A DNA stretch of 64,000 bases from Cyclaneusma minus. Its lineage: Eukaryota > Ascomycota > Leotiomycetes > Marthamycetales > Marthamycetaceae. The translations under genes were made by a program, and so were the position numbers. Position 1 is the first letter of the stretch, and each line of letters begins with the position of its first letter. The notes below the pieces were generated by a model. It was not told the DNA's origin, did no database searches, and saw nothing but the letters and a program-made list of their open reading frames with translations. Of this stretch, positions 1-11,490 are shown piece by piece. The stretch is taken from NCBI GenBank assembly GCA_037179335.1, contig JAKZHN010000015.1:620001-684000 (forward strand), written 5' to 3'.

Positions 1-41
1 ATGCCGTTCTGTGACTGCGCAAATGCTGACACTCTTGATAG

Positions 42-2582
42 TCTGGTCTCCATGGCGGATCCCCAGCAAACAGCTTCGAAGCCCTCTGGACGCAACTTCG
101 CTCTGCCCTCGTCGAGATCCATACCCGAAACGCATCCACCCTCTCATTCGAACACCTCTACCGCGCTTCATACAAGATTGTTCTCAAGAAAGATGGGGAC
201 TCACTCTACGATAGGGTGCGGCAATTCGAGGAGCAATGGTTCGCCGCGGAGGTGATGCCTATCATTCAGAAGCTTATCACCAAGAATCTGCTGTTACTGG
301 CACAAGGAGCCGGTTCCACAATTGCTGCGAACGAGCGGCGCCGTCTAGGAGAGAAGTTCTTGGACGGTCTCGTCAAGGCGTGGACCGATCACCAACTCAG
401 CATGAGTATGACCACCGATGTCCTCATGTACATGGACCGAGTTTATTGTGGCGACAACCGAAAGGCCTCAATCTTCACGACTGCCATGGGTCTGTTCCGA
501 GATCATGTGCTGAGGAGCAATCTTTCCGAGGCTGCCGACGTCCAGATTGTCACCTTTGATATTCTGAACTCTGTCATCCTGGATCAGATTCGGATGGAGC
601 GAGAGGGTGACGTGATCAAAAAATCGTTGGTGCGGTCCGTCTGTTACATGCTTGAAGCCCTCTACGAGAACGACGAGGAAGCTGAGAGCGATAAGCTGTA
701 TCTGACAACCTTCGAGCCTGCATTCTTGCACAGCAGCACGGATTTCTACAAGGCTGAATGTCAGAAGCTGCTCCAGGACGGAGATGCAGGTAGCTGGCTT
801 AAGCAGACCCAGAAGAGGCTTTCCGAAGAGGCAGATCGGTGCGCAACGACCATATCAGTACTCACAGAAAACAAGATTCTGAAAGTCGTGGAGGCGGAGC
901 TGATCTCGGCGCACTTCGAAGATTTTCTCGCTCTGGAGGGAAGCGGTGTGAAGTCGATGATCGAAAACGATCGACACGAAGAACTGAAGTTGCTTTATCA
1001 GCACATCTCACGCGTCGACCCGGCCAAGGATGCGTTGAAGAATGCTCTCCAGAGTCGGATCATGAATATGGGAGCGGAGGTCAACAAAACCATCTTGAAT
1101 ACAGACTTTTCAGCTGCACAGCCGGTCAAAGGCGGAGCCGGGGATGCCAACTCTGGTGAAGCGTCTGACAAGGCAAAGCCGCACTCCCTGACAGCTGCAG
1201 CCCAACAAACTGCTGCTGCAATCAAGTGGGTGGACGAGGTTTTGCAGTTGAAAGAAAAGTTCGATGCTATGATGGAAAAGTGCTTTGCTCAAGACCAGCC
1301 AATTGGATCTGCAATCACGAAGAGTTTCTCCGACTTCGTCAACCTCTTTCCCCGGTGCTCTGAATATGTCTCCCTCTTCATCGACGACAATCTGAAGCGA
1401 GGCATCAAAGGCAAATCGGAAGCAGAAATTGATGTGGTGCTCGACAAAGCTGTAACGCTGCTGCGATACATTTCTGATAAGGATCTCTTCGAGAGATATT
1501 ACAAGAAGCATCTTGCCCGTCGTCTCTTGTTAGGCAAGTCCGAGAGCACGGACGTCGAGAAGCAGATGATTTCTCGTATGAAGATGGAAGTTGGGAATTA
1601 CTTTACCAACAAACTCGAAGGAATGTTCAAAGACATGACAATGTCTGAGGAACTAACCGCAGGATACCGTGAGCACATTCAGCAACTGGGCGATGTGGAC
1701 CGAAAGCGCATTGATTTAGGTATCAACGTCTTGACAACCAACTTCTGGCCTGTGGAAGCCATGGGTGGCGTCGGCTACCGAGATGAGAAGAATGAGGTCG
1801 CCCAATGTCTTTGGCCTCCGGAGATTAAGATCTTGATGGACAGCTTTACGAAGTACTACCTCAAGGAGAGGAATGGCAGGCAACTGACCTGGCTTGGCTT
1901 CACGGGTACGGCGGACATTCGCTGCATTTTCCCGAAGATCCCCGGCAAGGATGGCATTTTGGGCCGAGAACGTCGTCACGAGATCCAGGTTACCACATAT
2001 GGTATGCTCATTATGCTGCTTTTCAACAACCTTGCTCCGGGTGCATCCATGACCTTTGAGGAGATCCAGGCCGAAACGAAGATCCCAACACAGGATTTGG
2101 TGAGGCAGCTGACGACACTGGCAGTCTTGCCAAAAGCGAGAGTGCTAGTGAAAGAGCCTGCCAACAAGACTGTGAAGCCGGGGGATAAGTTCTTCTTCAA
2201 CGAGAACTTCACGAGCAAGGCAGTGAAGATTAAGGCCCCGTCCATTTCGGCTGTCAACAAGGTCGAGGACGAAGGTGAGCGTAAGGACACGCAGTCCCGT
2301 AACGATGAGATGCGTGGCGGAGTCATTGAAGCCTGTGTGGTGAGAATTATGAAGTAAGTCTACCTCGCATGTGATATCGCGGTGTATCATACTGACAGAT
2401 TTAATAGACAACGCAAGGTCTTATCACACGCAAATCTGACTACCGAAGTCCTCTCGGTCCTTGCCGGACGCTTCTCGCCTCAGGTCGCGATGGTGAAGAA
2501 ACGGATCGAGAGTCTGATGGAAAGAGAATACATCGAGAGAGTCGAGGACGCGGAAGTGCCCACCTACAGGTACCTCGCTTGA
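42..2582 (+). CDS. CUL3: Cullin-3 ubiquitin-ligase scaffold (5' partial)
   Basis: Cullins hold a BTB substrate adaptor at the N-terminus and a RING E2-recruiting subunit at the C-terminus. The frame is open from about 42, after a likely acceptor TAG (39-41) preceded by a CTGAC branch point; a second acceptor at 71-73 is possible. The first exon(s) lie outside the window. The N-terminal text (NASTLSFEHLY, then KKDGDSLYDR) matches the CUL3 cullin-repeat start better than CUL1 or CUL4. The cullin-homology segment with YYKKHLARRLL and the C-terminal winged helix ending YIERVEDAEVPTYRYLA are present. The neddylation motif RIMKQRKVLSH is intact; its acceptor Lys codon is split by the last intron (2354-2407, GTAAGT...ATAG). 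The final exon is 2408-2582. The family call is firm; CUL3 is assigned by recalled similarity. Confidence 0.9.
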
Positions 2583-3129
2583 TTCAGTCCGGAAATCCAC
2601 TATCTCCCTTCACTCGTTTTCATCACGACAACTCCGAGACGATCACGACCCTTCGACAGCTTCTCATCCCTGCTCTTTCGATTGCTAAAAGCGAGCTTCC
2701 GTGGTGTGTCTCATTGGTTTTGCAGCTCTCAGGGTGGCCGGCGCTTTATGACGACATGCATTGCTTGTACCCTGGGGAAAGGGTATGGCGTTCTCTGGCG
2801 TTGGGCGTCCGGATTGAAAGGCGAAGTCTAAGCATAGGTATCCAGCTTTCGCACCTTCCAGCGAAGCAAAGCATTACACTCACAGGAGCAAAGGAATCAG
2901 GTTGATATTGCCCTCTTCGTAGCCTGAAATCATCGAGCTGCTTCGTATAGCTCCGGTGGCTAGCACTGAAGTTAGGAATTGGACAGAGATGGAGGTCCAA
3001 ACAAAACGAAAATCAAAATTCCAACCGTATGTGTCTATGTGCTGCTTGATTTTGATTTTGTGACATGATTCGGTGACATCTCCTCTGGACCAGGTTGTAT
3101 TCTTGGAGTAACTTTAAATGCTGATAATA
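2583..3129. other. Intergenic, no gene seen
   Basis: This is the 3' flank of the cullin gene. The small open frames have no recognisable protein text and no splice logic, and no repeat copy is evident before the AT-rich satellite remnant starts. Confidence 0.5.
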
Positions 3130-3330
3130 TTCTTACGCAATGGGATCAGTCCTAATTATTTGGAAATATTCCACGGCATCTGGAAGGTAGATTCTTTCTT
3201 ATTTGGAGTGGTCTCAATCTTCCGAAGCTGGACTTGTCTAATCTGAATAATTTGGAATGTCCCTAGGCGTCTGGGATGTTCCTAATCATCGGGAATAACC
3301 TCAGACTATTGGGCATATTCCTAATCATTG
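3130..3330 (-). repeat. Degenerate 19-bp GAATATTC-type satellite remnant
   Basis: Decayed units such as CCTAATTATTTGGAAATATT and CCTAATCATTGATGG occur here. They correspond, in reverse orientation, to the 19-bp unit AATATTCCRAGTRATTAGG seen clearly at 37.4 kb. Spacing is irregular and many units are mutated, so this reads as an old fragment of the same family. Confidence 0.55.
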
Positions 3331-3334
3331 ATGG

Positions 3335-3395
3335 AAGGTCTTAGGGCCGCCCTTTCCTTCACGCCCTCTCAAGGAAAGGAGGCTCACTTGATTAC
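3335..3395. repeat. Diverged copy of the foldback-element arm
   Basis: GGTCTTAGGGCCGCCCTTTC, then CGCCCTCTCAAGGAAAGGAGG, resembles the adjacent element's arm (GGTCTGAAGACCGCCTTTC, then ACCCTTTCCAAGAAAGAGGGT). Similarity is partial; it may be an older, truncated relative or chance similarity of purine-rich blocks. Confidence 0.35.
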
Positions 3396-3446
3396 CACAC
3401 CAGGTTTAGTGGTTCTTGTATTTTTCAGTTCTTTATGTTTGAAACT

Positions 3447-3709
3447 TAATTGAGGGTCTGAAGACCGCCTTTCTACACCACCCTTTCCAAGAAAGAGGGT
3501 AACAGCGACCAGGGATAATTAACAGCAAGATGGGATACCGCTAGAGGGGTGTCACGGATCAAAAAAAAAAAAAACGCCCTGCTCCAGTGTATGGAGCGTT
3601 TTTTTAATCCATACCACCCCTCTAGCGTTGCTGTTAATTATCCCTGCTCGCTGTTACCCTCTTTCTTGGAAAGGGTGGTGTAGAAAGGCGGTCTTCAGAC
3701 CCTCAATTA
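3447..3709. mobile_element. Foldback / MITE-like element with ~110-bp inverted arms
   Basis: The left arm (3449-3560) and right arm (3603-3707) are near-perfect inverted repeats. The outer 80 bases differ at one position; the left arm has about 11 extra bases near 3528-3538. The ends read ATTGAGGGTCTGAAG... and ...CCCTCAAT, flanked on both sides by TA, which fits the TA target duplication of Tc1/mariner-type elements. Between the arms are a poly-A run and a small hairpin (GCTCC...GGAGC), with no coding capacity. The arms could fold into a cruciform or a long RNA hairpin if transcribed. Confidence 0.7.
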
Positions 3710-4201
3710 CGAATCGCCTTGAATCCGTCGGTTGTTGGGGAAAGTCATACCATATAACCTGCTCCGTAGGCAGCAGCTCCTTATCAGATGGCTCGTATGC
3801 TTAAACTTGAACCTTAACCGATGTCTCATTATGACAGCCCTGCAGATCGACCAGCATAAAGTATAATGGCAGATGATTGACGAATAAGCTGTGCAAAAAA
3901 GATAAACTCCAGGCTCCAGGATTGTTGTCATTGGACAAGCCACTAACGTCGAAACCTAGAAGAACAAGTTCAAAACCTTGCTGCCCGGCATATGAGTCAA
4001 CATATATACCTCTCACTCCTTCTTCTCCTTCGACCTCTCTTGAGCACCTTGACATAGCCGTCTCTTCTATCGTTGGGTCGGTACATCTTGCAATTCGCCT
4101 CCTATTTTTACAACCTGCTATTCATCTCTGCGAAACCAGAACAAGCCTCGATATCGTATTGTAGATACGGTAAGCCTAGTGCGCGCAGCTCGCAAGTCGC
4201 C

Positions 4202-4639
4202 ATGGGATTGGGAGAAGCCTTCTGCGCTTTGTGCGGCGTGCCTTTTAGCTGGAACTTCAACTGCGATGAAGGCGACGAGGACCACGACTGGGCAGTCGGC
4301 TGGACAGACAAAGCCTGCGCCTGTGTGTTTTTACACCTTTCTCTTTAGAGCAACCGGATCCGACTAATGAATGCAGTGAAGGAGGACACCTGTCATGACT
4401 CTTCACACCATCACGATGATCAAAACAATACGCATTGGCATTTGACTGATGTGGGGAGGGACAACATTCAAAACGGAATTTTCAAGATCCCTCCCAACAC
4501 TTTCTCCAAGGAAGAGGCGAACGACGCGGATAACTTTCTGGCCCGACGAGTATCACTTACCGTGACCTTAAGAGTCGTATCCAGATTTTGTTTATGGCAG
4601 TGTGGCACTGACAATTGCAAAAGAATTGGGAAGACGTAG
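4202..4639 (+). pseudogene. Truncated 5' copy of an F-box-family gene
   Basis: Exon 1 begins ATGGGATTGGGAGAAG and encodes a Cys-x2-Cys start (FCALCGVPF). It ends at GCCT|GTGTGT; after an intron with a CTAAT branch the frame resumes with KEDTCHD, HWHLTDVGRDN and EEANDADNFLA. The F-box gene at 15.6-17.2 kb has the same order (CCILCGVPF, DSCHD, HWQLTDRGDKG, EEADQLI) and an intron at the same position. Homology stops near 4560, and no F-box domain follows before the next gene. This is therefore a 5' fragment of a duplicated gene, probably inactive; a short two-exon product of unknown use cannot be excluded. Confidence 0.6.
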
Positions 4640-5557
4640 GACTCAGCCAGTAATCATTTAAAAATTCCTCGCCGTGTCTGTATCAGCCTTGCGCGCACGT
4701 GAGGGTCAAGTGACAAGCCCGTGCCCACAAACAAGCGCCCCACAGCCCGCACAGACATTTTCACATTGACACGCGCGGCTTCAACGCCGCGCCTCGACTT
4801 TTCAATTTCCAGTCATCAACCCTCATAACCACGTCAATTTCAAAATGGAAAAAGAGCGTCACAAGTCCTCCCGGCACAAGCATGAAATCACCGCATTAAC
4901 AAGTTATTTTGAAAAAATTTCCATTGTTTTTGAAAATGCTGATTGAATCGCTGCTAGCTAGCTAACTAAAGTTGCCAGAGAGGAAAAACTTGCTTCGAGA
5001 AAAACAACATGGCCGCGCGAGGTCCAGTCCTGTCCCATACCAACGCCGTGCTGCTGCGTACCCAAGCAAGAAAGCCCATGGTCGTGATGCCGGTATACGC
5101 CGAAAAAGAGAAACGCCTACCCTTCCTGCAAATTTGACGAGCGAAAAGGAACAACGATTGGAAAGGGAGACAATTTCGGAATATTGTTCGCCGGTTGCGA
5201 GAGCCATTGTGACATTCTGCCACCACCACATATCTATCGCCGATGCGTCGTATGTCGGGCCCACGAACTGCCAATCGAAAGGAGGTGTAGCAGGCGTCTC
5301 AGAGCCCCCGAAAGCCATGAGGATTCTCTGCCGTACCGACTGCCACCTACTGTATTCGGTATAGAAGACAGGGAGCACGAAGAGGAAGAGGTAGCATCTG
5401 GTTTCCAGGGCATGTGAGCCCGCTATATGAGGATTATCGCAAATACTGCCACCTACTATATTCGGTGTCATCGGCAGGAAATACGAGGGAACCGCAATGC
5501 GGACATCAGTACTCGAGTCGCCACGAACAGTCCTCCCGATGGCAGAGCGTGATGAGC
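4640..5557. other. Intergenic with a short direct repeat
   Basis: The block TGCCACCTACTRTATTCGGT occurs twice (about 5340 and 5447), with GAGGATT-type flanking similarity about 107 bp apart. A 169-codon minus-strand frame (4962-5471) spans it, but its text is not recognisable and contains the repeat, so I do not call it a gene. Confidence 0.35.
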
Positions 5558-7650
5558 TTATATGTGGCGAACGTAGGGGGAGCTGAGCTCGCCCGGCATC
5601 TGGTTGAATGGACCGACCGACTGGCCACTTGGAGGATTCAGGGGATTTGCTATCGAGCCCAAGGTGTAGGCCACGCCTCGAGTGGAGAGACTGGGATGAA
5701 AGACCGAATCTAAACGATTCTCAGGGTTCTGAGCGGCGGAATTGCTGGTGTCTGATCTGGGAGTGCTCGAAGCCGACGCCATCAAAGGATTGGGGATTCG
5801 GCTCTGGGATTCATGGTCGGCGTGGCTCTGTGGAGACGAGCTGGAGGAGACCACAGGCGGAGAGTTTCGATGCTCGATGAGTGGATTTTGAAGGCTAGGA
5901 CTGCGGTAATGTAGTTGCCACTCCAGCGCAGATGGAGACCCTACGCCCTCACGGTGTTGTTCACGCTGTTGCCCACGTTCTGCTGTTTCGCGCCGTTCTG
6001 CTGCTTCACGACGTTCGGCTGCTTCACGCTGAAGGATCTCAACCCGCTGTTGCCGGCGAGCGCTGACAAGGTCAGCTCCTGCCTCTCTCATTATGGTAGC
6101 CATATCATGGTCCCGATTCCGAGTCGCCTCGATCATTGCGCGATCTAGTTGGTCAATCTCCTTCTTGGGGAGGCCACAGGGCTGAAGCTTTTTGCGGCAG
6201 ACCGGACAGCTGCTCTTCGACTCGAACCAGTGTTTGATGCAGGCTTCGCCAAATATATGTGAACAACCAGGCAATTTCACTGGTTGTTCGATGAATCCTT
6301 CTGGGGTTTCTACGCCATACTCATTCAGGCAGATGAGGCAAGCTACATGATTTGTTGAGTCAGTTAAAAGTCCTCTAGTTTGGACAGGACTCAACTCACA
6401 AGTGTCTTCGTCATCCAAGGTGCTCTTTTCAACCTTTGTCAGCTTCGCTAGCGCTGCAGGAGTCGGTACTTTGCCACGTCTCTCCAACTCTGCTCTACGA
6501 TCATTATGACGCTGGATGACACGCTCATACTGCTCTTCGACGACCGCGACCCTGCTTTGCATAGAGGCAAGGGTGAGTGATGGTGCAGCTGAGGGAAATT
6601 TAATATTTTGACCATTTAACGAAGATAATGCACAGAGAGCAGCGACTTACTAGGCGGGGCCGGATCCTCTCTCTCTCTGATGATGCTCCGAAGATACTCA
6701 TGGCTGAAGCGATGGTCATCATCGTCTTCTTCGGTGGAACTTGCTCCATCTGTGACGGGGCCATCCGATGCCTCGGGAGGTGTCTGTTCTTGACCTCGCC
6801 CGCTCGGGTTTCTACTTGGAGAGGCTGGCTCTGACGATAAGACTGATAACCAGTTAGTAACTACAAGGATCCCGAGCTGGCTGAGCTTACCTGGAGCATT
6901 TCTGGTTTCACCAAACATCCGAACACGCCGGGGGCGGCCTTGAAAAGATCGAGCACCGATTGGTCGATCTCTCGCCTCGTGCGTGTCCGAACTGGTCTGT
7001 GGAAGAGGGAGTACCAAGCTGTTGTATTCGTGAGGAATCGACCGTGTGGGCGCGAAACCTGGATTTGGTAAGACTTGAGATGCCGCACGAGCTGCGAAAG
7101 ACCTAGGCCACATCGGATATTGACTGGAACCGAATGGACTGGCTACATGGTCTGGCCCTGGGGCTGTGAAACGATTTCCGGCATGGTTGGCATATGCTTG
7201 CATGTCACTCTCTGAGTATCGCATTCCGTCTGTTTGCTGCATAAATACAGGAGGATAGTGGCTTCGGTCGTGCCAATCAGGCCGAGGGCCGGAATACATC
7301 GTTTGATTCGATAAATACGCCGGTGGCAGACCAGCTCCGCCAGCTCCGCCAGTCGCATAGTACTGATGATATGCAGGGAAACCGACAAAGGGGAAAGGAG
7401 GAGGAATGTGGTACTGTGACATGGCGGAATTGGGATTGTATGTATATGGGGGTCTGCCGGGAGATTGAGGCGAACGAGGAGCTGGTTGACGGAATGGAGA
7501 TTGATACTGGGATCCCGCCGCGCTTGTTTCGCTGAAAGAAGGATTTCTGAAAGAAGGATTGCTGTGTGCGACTGGGCAGCTCGGACCGGCTTGATCTTGA
7601 TTCGAGTCGACTTCCATCTCATAGTCCATGAGATCGCTGTTGTGGGACAT
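5558..7650 (-). CDS. RING-finger E3-like protein, 4 exons
   Basis: The best splice model is 7650-6891, 6830-6651, 6534-6400 and 6342-5558, giving 619 residues in phase throughout. The N-terminal half is Pro/Ser/Gln-rich and low-complexity. An acidic stretch (TEEDDDDHRFSHEYL) comes before the RING. The RING starts CLICLNEYGVE, continues with PGCSHIFGEACIKHWF and ends CPVCRKKL. The fifth metal ligand position (normally C or H after C-x-H-x-F) is Gly, a variant also known in RFWD3-type RINGs. A Glu/Arg-rich heptad-like stretch (AAERREAAERRETAERG) follows, then a Ser-rich tail. A role in ubiquitin transfer is inferred from the domain; substrate is unknown. Confidence 0.8.
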
Positions 7651-7924
7651 TTTCGATGATTTCTTCGATACGACTTTCGAGAAGCATGTGCTTCACACGG
7701 CTATTATGGGTTTTATCTTGCGCAGAGGCCCAGATGCCGTGTGGGGGCTCCAGGGTTCCGGAGCAAGTCGGTAATGACTTCGGGCTTCTCTTCATGGAGG
7801 AGAGCAGGTGGCCGAAGTAGCCAGAGGCTTCGAGGTGGATTCGTCACCGAGGCTGGAAGATGGGAGAGGAGACTCGCGCGGAACGAGTGAAGGTGTCGGC
7901 TGAAGTAGCCAACACGTTCTGTAA

Positions 7925-8330
7925 TTAACGAGCGGTGGGTATGCTGGCTGTGTATTGGGGACATCGAATCAGCTCGGGACGCTGACATTGAAGCGACGAG
8001 GCAGTGTGAATGGGGCAGAAGCATTCGCTTTATAGGATTTTTTTCGAGGCACCAAGTAAAGACAAGGTTGGAGAGCTCACAGTATTCGACAGAAAGTCTG
8101 CTGGATGTTCAACAACCTCCGGTTCTTCGGTAGTGTGGATGTGCTTAAGAGGTCGACTGCGGGGCATAGTTAGAGGCATGGTCGACATAGATGTTGTAGA
8201 TGCAAAGCACAGGTGCACAATCAAAACTCGAGCAGAGTTCTCTCGACTTACAAGGTTCAAGAAGTGTTCGTACCGGTTTGAGAGGACTCAGGATCCGCGT
8301 GGCTTGCTTGGAGGTGGAGGTTCGAACCAT
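7925..8330 (-). CDS. Possible small spliced protein, unrecognised
   Basis: An ATG at 8330 opens MVRTSTSKQATRILSPLKP, an Arg/Ser-rich start that could be a mitochondrial leader. A good donor (GTAAGTCG, exon end 8252) and acceptor (CCCGCAG before 8156) join it to a second exon ending at a GTGAGC donor near 8081. The third exon is uncertain: one acceptor gives a Cys-containing tail ending at 7925. I do not recognise the product. Confidence 0.25.
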
Positions 8331-8459
8331 AGGGAGTGTTGGACGGAAGGGAGGGGATGATGGGGAGCAGAGGCCGCACATGTGTGGTTTCTGGCTCGTG
8401 CAGCCTAAGGCGGTGACTCGCCGTGCACCATGTCGCTGCTGAAGCCGAAAGCCGGCGCG

Positions 8460-11400
8460 ACACTTACCTTATTCAATCAACTCTAGTTGCGCCTACACCA
8501 CCGAATAACCATCATCACACTCTCCACACTACTTAAAGCGAGGACAGAGTTATCAATTATCATGCAGCCCGTATTTCAGTGCTCTCGCCCCAGTTGTCCT
8601 CCTGGCCGCCCAAATCCATGCTCTCCGCAATCCGCCCTGCGACAGCCACGATCCATCTTTCCACGCAAACCAACCAACGTTACTTCGCGTCACTCGCTCC
8701 ACCATTCCTGCTGGGAATCTGGATATCCGAACCACCATCCGCCGCTTCCTGATCCCTGCCTTCGCCTCCGCTACTGACTACAAAAGCATCGACCCGGGGC
8801 CCAAGCAAGCAGGGTCTCGATGGCCGGACTCCCCAGCCAACTCGACAGTCAGCCAGCGAGGCTGTCGAAAGTTCAACGCCCACCCGTCCCCTGCGAGGAT
8901 TTCTCATGTATCTGTGTACGTATGCAAGCGTGGCCGAGACGCACTTCCACCGTTCTGTCTCAACTCCCACGCACCCGGCCTATTATACGACGTCCACTGC
9001 TATGGCGTGGAGCAGGCCCGACACTTGGCCTCTCGCCTTTGGCCAAGCTATGTGGCAGCTAGCCAAAGTATGGCGGCGCTTTTCTGTCGTCGATCCTTGG
9101 CCGTCGATGTGGAGGGCTGAAGCATGCTAAGTATTGATAAAATGCCCCGCTTCTTCCTTTCGGTCATGCTGCCAGAGTGCCAGCGCATGCAATCAAGCAA
9201 CCATTCTTTCATATTGTTTAGTGCGTACACCACCTGCCCATGTGACGGGTAGCCATGTGAGAGCTCAAGTTACAGCGGAGCAGGAAGCACGAGAAGGTAA
9301 ATGAGCATTTACCAAAAACGAGAACTGTATCACTCCGGTCTCGAACTGTACGCAGCGCCAGCCGCAGACTACAAAGGAAAAGGCCTAGGTACTTGCTTCG
9401 GGATACTCCTGCCCTTCCAACCACCCGCCCGCCGCTTGGTCGACGTCTGTTTACCCATCCGCCTGCTTGCATTACAGCCCACTATCGAAATGCTTGCTCG
9501 TACCAGCACACCGCAGACTGACTCGGAACGGAAGGAGCCCGCGTACATCAAGCTTCAGACATACCCAAAATCCATCCGTGACGTCCTCAGTCTCGCCCGC
9601 GGCCCTGCAGTTGTTGGAGCCTTCGCCGGCAAGCAGCAACTCGTTCGACTCAGTCTGAGATGTCTACGTACCTCAGACAAGCCTGTGGATAGTCTTGGAA
9701 ACCATTCGCCAATCGATGACGGCTTCGTCGTTCACGCCCACGCATTCCTGGCGAGTGAATGTCCTGGTGGAGCTGAAGATCGGCCGACGTTGCCTGCAAT
9801 ATTTCGCAGATCGATACACTGCAACGACGGGATATCGAACGTCACAATCACCTCAAGCACCACATATGTAATGCCAGGAAGAAGTCTTCGTACAGGGTTC
9901 ATTGTGAGAATGTCAAGTCGAGTATTACAGTTCCTCGAGTTGTATCTAGTAGGTATCATTGAGTAACAACTTGGTATTTGCTATTGTCCTTGATCCTGAT
10001 TACTGCTCCGCCCTCCAAAGTACTGGTCATTTCCTAGTTGGTGGTTCCACCCAGTTGGATGGCTTACTTCCAATTACTTGGTTCAATCTAGTGAATTCCA
10101 CGGATATGTCCTATGGTAATACGCTGTGGGCTTTTGTCCCTCTTTCTTTACTAGTTTCAAGTCCGAACGAAGTTCGAGCGGCTTCCAGACGCCGCTCCAG
10201 CATTCATTTTCACGGCGACACGGGTCTGAATGACCGTATTATTGTATGATTCAGGCATATATGTATTCATACGGCTCAGCGTCGAAAAAGACAGCCTCTG
10301 AGCCTCTATCACTATCAAATCATTTCTTGGAGAATAGCAAGAACACCATCCAGCCTCACACTATTGCCCCAATGTCCTGCCAGAACAGAACTCCAGACAC
10401 TTATAACTCGCATTTTCCTATACTCCATTCCCATATCTTCACGAACTCCATGCATCTTATCATCTACATGTATGCAAAGTTCGGTCTTTCCACTGATTGA
10501 TCACTGTAACAGCCACGTTTGTTTGCTATCCCACAACCCTTTCTCGAGGCAGCTTTGACGCATCATCCCTTTCAAAAGGAATCAGAAGACTTGGAGGTAT
10601 GTTCTTTAAGTTGCCCACTCAGCGATTGTGCCAGATATTTGAAGTTGAAAAAAGAAAGATAAGCCAGAATGTATGGCACGGCGCCACGAAGAAAGATAGT
10701 CTTTCGGACTGAGCATGTTGAAATTTCAAATAATGCGTTTCGACTTCAGCAGCTTCTCAATTTATACCGTAGGTAATCGATTACAAAGCCTTCGTCTCTT
10801 TTCCACAAGCTATCATTGCGAACCACAGGAAAACTTGGAAGTCTCGCTCGGCCCATTAAAGACATCAAGCAAGTCGCACGTAATCTCAAGGACACTTTTC
10901 CAATATGCAACATATCTCATGCTGCCAGTTCACAGTGCCAGTTCCGAAATTATTTGGCCGCTCAAGTTATCAACCCGTAGTCTGTCGTCCGTAGAATCTT
11001 CTCGAAATGATGAAATGTGAACCTGCCTTGGTTGCTAGAAACCTGTCGCCACAACCACGGACAACCCTTTATCGGGAAGCCCGCCAAGTCGCAGCGCGGC
11101 AGCTTAACCCTAGAGCATCTGAGATTTTCTTCTCAGCGACATGTTGTATGCGGTTCCTCTCCATCCACTCTCACCCAACCTTTCCCAGGATTCGCACATA
11201 ATCACCTCATTTTCATAACTGCCAGTTGAACTAGGCCTCCGCCGTCACGCACCCTCGTCACTCTCGAAAAGTCCAGTACATCACTTGAAAACCTATGACA
11301 ATTTAGCATTCCGGGGTATCTACAATCATGCTATCAGCACCTCCTCACAAATCCTCTCATGCCCATGGACGCTCATTTTCCGCAGCAAGCCCACCACAAA

Positions 11401-11490
11401 AATCCCATGCTCTCGGGTGACTCACGGCTCACAACCCCATGCATTCAACAAATCCCCACCGCCCAACACCCACCCAAACCCAACCGCTCC
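8460..11490. other. Three kb without a convincing gene
   Basis: Many overlapping small frames are open, the longest 9301-9966 (+, 221 codons), but none shows a known motif, signal peptide or consistent splice pattern. I see no clear repeat here. It may contain lineage-specific or non-coding transcripts that cannot be judged by eye. Confidence 0.4.

Noticed and set aside
4962..5471. A 169-codon minus-strand frame
   Set aside because: Its text is not recognisable and it contains the internal direct repeat; no splice evidence.
9301..9966. A 221-codon plus-strand frame
   Set aside because: No motif, signal peptide or splice pattern, and several competing frames overlap; not enough to call a gene.
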